DNA of 64,000 nucleotides, from NCBI GenBank assembly GCA_030407315.1, contig JALQPE010002636.1, positions 1 to 64,000 of the forward strand. Reading direction: 5' to 3'. Below, in pieces: positions 55,499 through 64,000 of this stretch. The translations under genes were made by a program, and so were the position numbers. A model generated the notes under the pieces. That model saw only the letters and a program-made list of their open reading frames with translations. It did not search any database and was not told where the DNA came from. How positions within the stretch are numbered: the stretch's first letter is position 1; each line of letters opens with the position of its first letter. This stretch comes from Asparagopsis taxiformis. Its lineage: Eukaryota; Rhodophyta; Florideophyceae; Bonnemaisoniales; Bonnemaisoniaceae.

Positions 55499-58400
55499 AT
55501 GGGAGACAATAGTATCATGAATACTACAGCGGAGAAGAGCAATTCTCCTTCTGCTGAAGAGAAAAGCATCACTATTGCTCAGTACAGCTCTTCTAAAGTG
55601 CAAGTTGATCCTCGCAAAGTGAAGTATCCGACAGTGACCTCCCGTTTGGTGCGACCGGGTCGTGTAAACGAACTGGCCAGCATTTTCATGGATAGAGGTT
55701 TCTCTACCACTGGAACTATGATTACAGTCTGCAAAATGGAAGATAACGAAGGAGACGAGTTTTACTGCATCGATGGCTCTCATCGCATAGCTGCTCTGCA
55801 ACTATGCCTGGAGAAGTACTCAGGAAAGAACAGGGATTCCTTGGAATTGGTTTGGGTACAACAGTTGATTGCGCCGAACGGGCGTCTAATTTTCGATGCG
55901 CTGGAGGTTCTGAAACTGTCTCTCGAAGCCAATATACAAACTCACGATGTAGCTTCTGTGAGCATTGCCGACAATGTCTGTGCGGTCATAGAGTTTCTCA
56001 GGTTTTCCAACCAGATGGATCTTCCTGTTGTCCGGCTTATTCCTATTCTGAAAGAAGTGAGCTATATTCTGCCGTCCGACAGGAACCGTTCGGAGAACTC
56101 GTATAGGCAGTACATCAACATTGCGAAGGGGTTCAATCGCACAGACAGCGTTGCTTTCGTGTACTGGAGCTCTATCCCTAGCGTTTACAATGCTTTGGAT
56201 AGGAACAGAGAAATCGAGGATGCAAGAACCGAGGGAAGAGATCCGGACTTTTCTCGAATTGACTCTGCCGATATGTACGGGTGCGTGCTCGATCTTGTCA
56301 ATAACGCAATATTCCGCAATGGCACGGACGGACGCGGGACGCGCGATAAGGAGTGGTTCCAGTGGTTTGTGCTCGAGATGACAGCGTCGTGGACAAGGAT
56401 GAGGAGGAAGAGAGGACTTGTCAGAAATATCGGAAGCGGAAGTCCGTTCACGATGCGCACTTGGCTACTGGCTCTGTTGGCCATCTATGATATGGCAGAG
56501 GTCGTCCGCAAATGGTTGAACTCTGCAACGATGGAGGAATTCGTGCGAACGGATTTGGCAGCAGAAAACGCGAAGGAGGTCGGGGATAATGATCATCGCA
56601 TTGGAGAGCGCATTGTATTCGTCCTTGTCGACTTTCATGACGACGTGGTAGACAGAAGCAGTCTGAGAACCAAGAACGGGATGTTTACAAACAGTTTTAC
56701 GACAAACTGGAATATGCTACCGGGACAAAGGCAATGCAGGAGACGAAAGCGGAGGAGGAGAGGGAACGGAATCGCATGACCCCCGGAGAAATAGAAAAAG
56801 CACTTGTTGCTGGCGCCAAAGCAGAAGAGGAAGAAGCACCTACTGCCGCAGAACAGGGAAATAATTCTACAGAGAAGGAAACGGTGGAAACTCCTGGTCC
56901 TGTTCAAGCAGAAGAAGGAGTATCTGCCGAAGCCCAAGTAGAGCAGGAAGTTTCTGCTGTTGTGGAGGAAGAACAGGAAATTACTCCAAATGTGGTGGCT
57001 GAAGAAGTGATTCCTGCTGTCGCGACGAAAGCAATAGAAGAGGCACCTCTGAGCACCCCGAAAGAAGCAGAAGACCGTCCTGCCGCAGCAAAAGAGGGAG
57101 GACAGGAACGTCCTGCCACGCGTCTTGCAGCAGCTGAGAAGAGGGAAGCAGAACGTCTTGCTGTTCTCCAAAAAGAACAGGAACTTCTTTCAGCTTCAAG
57201 GGCAGAGCGGGAAAGTCGTGCCAGGGATAATTCGCCGGGAAGGATTGTCAGAGAAGATGTTCCTCAGGGAAGGAAACAAAGCGGCGATACGCAAAGTGTG
57301 GATATCAACTTGGACAATAGTGGTCGCATGGACATAGACACGCCTGGACAACAAGCTGGAGATGCGCAGAACCGCTCTGTGATATTGAAACTTCGAATCA
57401 GGACACCAGAAACTAACAGCACTAGCCCGGCAGAAGCGGACAAGGAGAATTCGGGAAGAAGCGGGAGTTCTGGTGGAAGCGGCGATGAAAACGAGTCCAG
57501 GTTGCATAAGAAGCGAAGAAGGAAGATACTAGCGCGAAGTTTTCTGAGCCCAATATGCCGGATGACAACATTGAGATTGGGCCTCCCCGGGAAAAGAAGA
57601 GTAGAGTCAATGCAAGAAAACGAACGACTGGAGAAGAAGCACCACTCTTCACTGATGAGCAAGAAAACTCCCTTCCAGACCGCACATTCGCAGAGGAGAT
57701 ACCTGAGAAGCTGCCTTTATGCGTTCCTTCCAACTCGAGAATGAAGTATTATATCACAGAAGAAGACATTGATACAATCCGGACGGAGATAATGGAAGCA
57801 GCTGCAGGCTACTCTACTTTGGTATGTCCCCTCGGTTCTTGTGAAAGCAACAATACTTCAGCTACCAGAGAAGAATGATCGACGAGCTTGGTTACGTGGT
57901 GTTGCAGACATTTTCTCTTCTACTACAGTGGGAGCAGCTACGCACGAGTTATTCACACAGATGGCCAGCACATTCCAAGGTACTACAAGTGGCTCAAGTG
58001 CAAGTCAGAAGAACCCGTGGAAACCACTTCGACCGAAAGACAGCACTGGTGTATTCAAGACGGACCGGAAAAGCATCTGCGATGACCTTGAGCAAGAAAG
58101 CGCGCGGCAGTACAGGAACAAGCTGATTCTGGAGCTAGGTAAGGCGATTTGTGCGGAGAACCTGAAGCTCGGGTTTGGAAGAGAAGAAGCGGTGGTCTTT
58201 CCAGAAACGGGTCTTCGTCTGATTTTGACCGCAGAAGGTAGTCAGGAGCAACTTATGCATACCGATGTTCCCGTCCGTGAGGGAACTGGAACTGGTCCTC
58301 TCAACTCGCCATCATATTTCATGATGGCTGCTGGTGCGGATGGGTTCATCATTCGTATCGCCAAGTTCAGCCATGTGTGCCTAAGTCATCCAGCGAAAGA

Positions 58401-58617
58401 CAAGTACCGCGTGCCAGTGACGAACGTGCGCATCCCACCGTATTCCCTGCTTGTATGCCGAACGGACGTGTATCACGGAGGAATGGGATTCGCGGAGGGT
58501 CGTTCTTCGGTGAGGTACCAGCATCCTATCCGGTCCCATCTATCACTGCGAACTTCCAGGGAGAAGTTGCTACAGCCTCCCTTCAATGTCAACTACTGGG
58601 AGCGTTTAGATATCTGA
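55499..58617 (+). pseudogene. ParB-dioxygenase gene B, about three frameshifts
   Basis: ATG 55499; the first frame to 56779 has SRLVRPGRVNELASIFMDRG, a ParB/Srx-like FYCIDGSHRIAALQ (nt about 55760) and ADMYGCVLDLV. Near 56680 the frame moves (DVYKQFYDKLEYATGTKAMQ aligns with DEMYEQLRFSTG of the 23113 copy). A Glu/Ala-rich linker, KKRRRK, another shift near 57530 (EKKSRVNARKR, EEAPLFTDEQENSLPDR) and a last one near 57870 follow. The end domain keeps LMHTDVPV (nt about 58252), TDVYHGGMGF (about 58468) and HPIRSHLSLR, so the HxD...H...R set is complete. The linker is acidic instead of the Pro-rich linker of the 23113 copy. The indels could in part be assembly errors. Confidence 0.8.
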
Positions 58618-59898
58618 TGAAATTAGTTCTTAATAGCATTCTATGGCAGGCATCAAGGCCGCCTTCAAGTAAACGATGAAAGTTAGGCTAGTACATGACG
58701 TTTGCGTATGTAGACGGGTCAGGAGATATACAATACTCAATTTAATATGAGAAGGGGAGGAAACTATGGTGGGGCACTACTAGAATAGAACAAGGTAATA
58801 TCGCAGTCGTCTTTGGTTGCAACATTGAGGTGAGGAAGGCTTACAGATGATGCAGTTTCGCTGGGGTGCTGACAGCAAAGTCATCGTTACGATGATTTGC
58901 TGTAAGAAATTTCAACTCATTACAAGCGGCCACAATTTTTACCGGGTAAAAAATTCTTGCTGATTTTTTACCCGGTAAAATTTTCTCACCACTGTAATCA
59001 AACCTTTCCTTACAGCAAAGTCATCGTAACGATGACTTTGCTGTAAGCATCCCGGGTAAAACGGCTTCGGCTGTAAGCGGTTGGGAGTTTCGTCCGTCTC
59101 CCACCCTGGGAAGGGTGAGAAGGGAAGTGTGGAGCCGGAAACATCGTACAACGATGGTTTGGACGGCTGTTGACGGCTCTGGGGAGCACTCTGCGTCGTG
59201 CAAGCCTGGTTTGCGCTGCTGCACTACCTGGTATTGAACGGTTCTGTGCGCAAAGTTTCTCATGAAGGAGGTAGGGTGTTGTGTACCACACCAACCATAG
59301 TTACTAACATTTCCAGTGTACTCTAGTGATGTAATTATTATTCTAGTTTCTAACTATACAATGATATTAAGTAAGTCAGATGTGCACAGAGCATGGTCTA
59401 AGCCTAGCACGGTAGAGAAAGATGGAAGAAAAGATTGAAGGGTAGGCATGCAGAGTATGAAGGCAGCAGTATGTGTAGACTATGAGAGTGGTAATAAATA
59501 TTTCATGCACCAAAGGGCGGGCAGAGTGACAGTAGAGAGGTGGTGTGTAGGTGGAAGGTAGGTTGAGGATAGGCAGGAGGACAACAGAAATAAGAGCGAG
59601 GGTTGAGACCAACGGCTTGATGGAAGCAAGACCAGGGATGCTTACGCAAGTCATGTAAAGGTGCTTTGCTGTAAGGACTTGGTAAACTGCCTGAGCTGTA
59701 AGGTCGTACAACGAAAAGTGATGTGAAGGTTCGGATGGGTCAACCGCTGAATATCATTACCAGGGTGTATACTAATGGAATATGTCAGTTCTCTGAGTTT
59801 CGCCTATCTTACTCAGCTTACGCAGCAAAACAGCTTGTCGTCAGATCTCTTCTCTTTTCTCAATCTTTCACTCTTCGTTGTCAATCACTCATCAAACA
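58618..59898. other. Region after ParB-dioxygenase B
   Basis: No gene is supported. It contains the palindrome cluster at 58872-59047, a degenerate remnant of the same motif near 59640-59702 (CTTACGCAAGTC, GCTTTGCTGTAAGG), and a pyrimidine-rich leader before 59899. The right terminus of element II was not found in the window. Confidence 0.45.
58872..59047. repeat. Two palindromes of the element II type with TTTACCCGGTAAA hairpins
   Basis: 58872-58904 (one base lost in the right arm) and 59009-59047 (perfect except for the central base) share the GTCATCG(T/A)ACGATGAC centre with 54378-54668. TTTTACCGGGTAAAA and TTTTTACCCGGTAAAA lie between them. They start about 255 bp after the preceding stop. 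Confidence 0.9.
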
Positions 59899-60321
59899 AT
59901 GGCTCAACAATCCCCCAACGCTTTCAACCGCCAGGTGCGCTCTGCCAGCCGCCGTGACAACGATTCTCACTCCTTCTCCATCTCCTTCTCTGGCCCCCCT
60001 GTCATGGAACGTTTTGCGAAGCTGCTGCAGCGCTGACCCAGCTCAGGCACCTAAGGTCCCCTCCCCCTTCCGCTTCCGATCCTGCGGTTGTCCCGACAAT
60101 CGACGCTGGCGTTCCCGCAACTCCGCTTGGCTCAATCTGCCGAAGCGGGCCAGCCGTCGAGGGATCGGTGCTCCTATGCCTAGCCGCCTGCTCTGGACAT
60201 GATCACGCGTCGGCAGCGACTTGGCAGAGGATGCGGAGAAGGTCGATGATCACAACGCTCGTGACATCGTACCGAACAAGCCTCTCCGCAGCACCAGGCT
60301 GCCTACCCTGGACAGTGCCCA
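59899..60321 (+). pseudogene. 5' fragment of an unknown gene cut by the second E1-type element
   Basis: ATG 59899 follows a pyrimidine-rich leader like that before 23113. It reads MAQQSPNAFNRQVRSASRRD and stops after 45 codons, while other frames stay open through Pro/Ser/Ala-rich sequence to 60321, where the TIR of the next element begins. It could be the damaged N-terminus of another ParB-dioxygenase-like gene, judging only from position and composition. The identification is weak. Confidence 0.3.
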
Positions 60322-60451
60322 TCGTTGTGTTTTCGGAAGTGGAACTCGGACGTCCAGTCTCTCTAGTACGGTTCCTAGTCGGCCCGAGATTTTACTAGAA
60401 CAAATGAACGTCGCGTCCAAAAAAAAATAAAATTTTTTGGATTGCGGACGT

Positions 60452-61140
60452 CCACTTTCTCTAGTACATATGGCGATACTAGGGCCCGACATCCACTTTC
60501 TCTAGTACATATGGCGGAATACTAGGACCCGACATCCACTTTCTCTAGTACATATGGCGGAATACTAGGACCCGACATCCACTTTCTCTAGTACATATGG
60601 CGGAATACTAGGACCCGACATCCACTTTCTCTAGTACATATGGCGGAATACTAGGACCCGACATCCACTTTCTCTAGTACATATGGCGGAATACTAGGAC
60701 CCGACATCCACTTTCTCTAGTACGTTTGGCGGAATACTAGGACCCGACATCCACTTTCTCTAGTACATATGGCGGAATACTAGGACCCGACATCCACTTT
60801 CTCTAGTACATATGGCGGAATACTAGGACCCGACATCCACTTTCTCTAGTACATATGGCGGAATACTAGGACCCGACATCCACTTTCTCTAGTACATATG
60901 GCGGAATACTAGGACCCGACATCCACTTTCTCTAGTACATATGGCGGAATACTAGGACCCGACATCCACTTTCTCTAGTACATATGGCGGAATACTAGGA
61001 CCCGACATCCACTTTCTCTAGTACATATGGCGGAATACTAGGACCCGACATCCACTTTCTCTAGTACATATGGCGGAATACTAGGACCCGACATCCACTT
61101 TCTCTAGTACATATGGCGGAATACTAGGACCCGACATCCA
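60452..61140. repeat. 43-bp minisatellite, about 16 units
   Basis: Tandem units of 43 bp, CCACTTTCTCTAGTACATAT through GGACCCGACAT, nearly identical to one another. One early unit lacks two bases, and one has GTTTGG where the others have ATATGG. There are no spacers, so it is not a CRISPR array. Confidence 0.95.
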
Positions 61141-61429
61141 GTATACAATATATCAGCGAAAACCGGGAGGGAAGAAATTACAGCGGATGGTAAATTCAGG
61201 GCCCATATCGGACCGTATTTTATTCTCTCATTTAGGAAACTGCTCGTATACAATACGTCTCTCTAGAATAGGGAATACATATCTGGTCAGAATAGGAAAT
61301 AAATACCCGGTTAGAATAGGAAATAAATACCCGGTTAGAATAGGAAATACGTATCCAGCCAGAATACAAAATACCTGTCAGCATATCGTCGATCACCCAT
61401 CTCCCTCACTATCGCGTTCTCCCTACCAT

Positions 61430-62780
61430 CCGAACGCCATGCACCACCATCCGCACATACTGCAAGAACCCTCACGACCTAGATTACAAAAAATACGCTC
61501 CTTCCCAATACCATCCCCGCTTTCCTCGACACCACCCCAGCCCATTAAATCATCAAGACATCAAACACGAACATGGTCAGCAAAATCTTACACCACTTGA
61601 AACGCACTCTCACTTCTATCGTATGCCCCAAAATATACACATACCAGAAACACCTCACAGCTTCATTCCCCATCTTCCTACATCCCTTCTTCACTCTCCT
61701 TCAGTCCTGCCGTTCCTGCTTCACCACTCCTGCATCACATACACAACATCAGAATCAACCACAACAGTCAGACTCAAAAGCAACGCTTACCACGACAGAT
61801 ATCCTAGAAACTCCCTTACTTACCTCTCCGAGAGGATGACTGAATCATCCATCCTACACAAAATACAAACCATGATCCAAAAACCTTGCAATGAATAATC
61901 AAAGTCAGCAGTCCATATCTTCGCAAAACAAGTCTTGGTGCTCAGTAAAACTTACCTTCTGTCATCAACATTCCTGCATCATCTACACAACATCGGAATC
62001 AACCACAACAGTCAGACTCAAAACCAACCTTCCATCACAGCATACTTTCAAAACTCGCACACTTACCTTCGCTCCACACAATACACACCATGACTCAATA
62101 GGCTTCCAATGAAAAATATCGCATCAACGGAAATAGTCAGACTCAAAACCAACCTTCCCTCGCTGCTTACTTTCAAAACTCGCACACTTACTTTACCTGT
62201 TCCATCCTGCACACAATAAAAACCATAAATCACGTAATCGTGTAGCCAAGAAAAGTAGTCAGCATTCCGCATCTTCGCACAACCGGTCTGGGCGCCCAAT
62301 GTGACTTACCTTCCGTCATCACTATTCCTCCATCACCTACGCAACATCGGATTCAATCGCAACAGTCAGATTGAAAACCAACGTTTCCCTCGCTACATAC
62401 CCTGAGAACTCGCAAATGTACCTCTCATCCATCCTACACACAATACAAACCATGATCCAAAAACCTTGCAATTAACAATAATCATAGTCAGCAGTCCATA
62501 TCTTCGCAAAGCACATCTTGGCACTCAATGAAACTTACCTTCCGTCATCAACATTCCTGCATCATCTACACAACATCGGAATCAACCACAACAGTCAGAC
62601 TCAAAATCAACCTTCCCTCACAGCATACTTTCAAAACTTCACGTACCTCTCTTCCATCCTCCGCTCAATACACACCATCAGTCAACAGGCTTCCCATGAA
62701 AAATATCGCATCAACGGAAATAGTCAGACTCAAAACCCACGCTTCCCTCAACGCATACCCTCGAGGGTAGAGGATGGAAC
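61430..62780. repeat. Tandem degenerate subrepeats inside E2
   Basis: Collinear partner of 9180-10950, with the same ACTTACCTTC and CAGACTCAAAACC blocks in slightly different number. Open frames here are repeat products, not genes. Confidence 0.7.
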
Positions 62781-62784
62781 GAAG

Positions 62785-62822
62785 GTACGTGCGCGAATCT
62801 TGATCAAGATTCGCGCACGTAC
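62785..62822. repeat. 38-bp perfect palindrome
   Basis: The arms GTACGTGCGCGAATCTTGA and TCAAGATTCGCGCACGTAC are exactly complementary with no loop. It lies at the end of the subrepeat region of E2 and is absent from the matching place in E1 (about 10915), so it appears to be a later change. Confidence 0.9.
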
Positions 62823-63419
62823 AAAGCAAAGTCGGTCAAAGAAGATCAGTCGGTGATGAGGGCGGAGTGGAGCCTGCGGCGTCGACCGGACAGCTTTCTG
62901 CGTCCGCTTAAGTCTTGCTGTGCATACTCGAAATCATCGCCGGCAGTGAGATTGAGTATGGCCCAAGCCATGGTCTCTGATTCCCCGAACAAAGAGATCC
63001 GGATCGAGAACAACGAATATAAACATATAATCATATATATGAGAATCCATTTGCTTTCCTTACATGATCTGTGGCATATCCGCTGTAAAGCACATTCAGA
63101 TTCCACGAAGTTTGGAAATAAAAAAGTTTATTATTACAAATGAATTAATTGAAAATTCATCTCCCAGGGCAGTCGTTCGTCCTTCCATGCACACGTTGCC
63201 AGCACGCAATGTGATGTAACAGTTGGAAATGATTGAACTCTCGGTTAAATTCCACCGTTGGGATGTCAGCTGGAGTGAGCACAAAACTACTACCCAAAAA
63301 ACTACGAACACGTTACATTCCAAGTCTCGAAAGCACCACAAAAATAAAATTGGTCGCATCTGGACGGCACAGTCTCCCCTGTTCAGCTCGCAATCCTCCC
63401 TTTTGCGTCAAAACTCGAC

Positions 63420-64000
63420 ATGGAATGCAAGTATGAAGGGTGCTTCTACTACTGCGTAGATGCTTATGCGCTCGCGCTGCATGAGCGAACGTGTCGCTAC
63501 CGTTTCAACCCCTCTCCCCAACATTTCAACAACGCTCGTGTCCCTGCCGTCACCCATGAGCCTGCTCGAAACGGCGACCATGATTCCCCGCAACCCAGCT
63601 CCCCAGACCCAGAATCTGGTCGTGCTTCCTCCAGCGACTCACCCTGTGACGCTTCACTGCCACCAACCTCAACCCCCTCCCGCGCAGACCTCCTCGTGCA
63701 ATCCCTCGCCGCCAGTCTCACAACCCTCGAGTACAAGGCCGGCGCTGGCCGCGTGAGCGAAGTCATCACCATCCTACAAGACCCCGCATTCTCCCTAGAA
63801 AAGTTCAACAGCGCCGTTCGCACCGTAGAAGAATGTCGCCACGTTACCGCTTCCATGGTCGAAACACATTTCCGCACCGAAGGTTACAAGAGCCACATCA
63901 TTCCAGACAAAACTGGTAAGTACTCGGCACAGCTGTACCTCCGCGACCCAGTCGACATGCTCCGCAGGCAGTTAGCACTGGCTAACGACCAAAATACTCT
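63420..64000 (+). CDS. Zinc-finger ORF inside E2, runs off the window
   Basis: ATG 63420, open for 193 codons to the window end. It starts MECKYEGCFYYCVDAYALAL, then HERTC. The spacing C-x4-C-x12-H-x3-C resembles a C2H2/C2HC zinc finger. A Pro/Ser-rich stretch and a helical region (RVSEVITILQDPAFSLEKFN, TVEECRHVTASM) follow. It may be the element's own transposition protein or a captured gene. A GTAAG occurs near 63915, but nothing shows that it is used as a splice site. Family not recognised. Confidence 0.6.
   Translation, partial: MECKYEGCFYYCVDAYALALHERTCRYRFNPSPQHFNNARVPAVTHEPARNGDHDSPQPSSPDPESGRASSSDSPCDASLPPTSTPSRADLLVQSLAASLTTLEYKAGAGRVSEVITILQDPAFSLEKFNSAVRTVEECRHVTASMVETHFRTEGYKSHIIPDKTGKYSAQLYLRDPVDMLRRQLALANDQNT

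Larger units (their letters stand above)
60322..64000. mobile_element. E2: second copy of the E1-type TIR element, truncated by the window end
   Basis: Starts TCGTTGTGTTTTCGGAAGTG, the E1 TIR with one C missing, and follows E1 collinearly to about 63330 (minisatellite, GTATACAATATATCAGC, tandem subrepeats, unique segment). Its right end is outside the window, so neither the partner TIR nor the target duplication can be checked. Unlike E1 it is not interrupted by the foldback element and keeps an ORF at 63420. Confidence 0.75.

Noticed and set aside
60452..61140. CRISPR-like array
   Set aside because: The 43-bp units follow each other directly with no unique spacers, in a eukaryotic transposon context.

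Overview
This window looks like a repeat-dominated stretch of an intron-poor eukaryotic nuclear genome. It holds long uninterrupted reading frames, a Ty3/Gypsy retrotransposon, CACTA-like DNA transposons, SET-domain and DDE-transposase proteins, and no housekeeping gene that I can recognise. A red alga of the Chondrus type, with mostly intronless genes and a transposon-rich genome, is my best guess, but it is an inference without a database search.

Element I (about 198-47450) seems to be one large DNA transposon later broken by other mobile elements. Its ends carry CACTAC/GTAGTG termini beside arrays of ACTGCC/GGCAGT motifs (198-1430 and 47085-47450). In order it carries: a decayed DDE transposase (2806-6505); a ParB-domain/2-oxoglutarate-dioxygenase-like gene split in two (7213-8612 and 19850-21970); a second, nearly intact ParB-dioxygenase gene (23113-25961); a ParB/DNA-methyltransferase/SET fusion gene on the minus strand (26539-30048); a small possibly Tudor-like gene (30780-32169); and a coiled-coil gene on the minus strand (46753-45269, ending at 32777). 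Long palindromes built on AATAATACCGGGTATTATT lie just after most of these genes.

Three later insertions are nested in element I. E1 (8613-19846) is an 11.2 kb TIR element with a TGA target duplication that splits the first ParB-dioxygenase gene; removing it restores the frame. E1 itself contains a foldback-like element with 1.6 kb inverted arms (11427-18415). A complete Gypsy retrotransposon (32821-45268, 683-bp LTRs, ACTCC target duplication) sits 13 codons before the stop of the coiled-coil gene, and it carries an extra 1.1-kilocodon ORF antisense to gag-pol.

Element II (from 48052 rightwards) is a related element of another subfamily. It has a GACAGT-rich terminal array, a transposase gene (50435-54257) and a ParB-dioxygenase gene (55499-58617). 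These two genes share a 325-bp duplicated upstream region. They are followed by palindromes of a different sequence (GTCATCGTTACGATGAC and TTTTACCGGGTAAAA). From 60322 to the window end is a second copy of the E1 family, with a 16-unit minisatellite and the start of a zinc-finger ORF.

Taken together, the cargo (transposase, putative base-oxidising dioxygenase, putative DNA methyltransferase joined to a histone-methyltransferase-like domain, possible chromatin reader) suggests a transposon family that carries its own DNA and chromatin modification kit. That function is inferred from motifs only.
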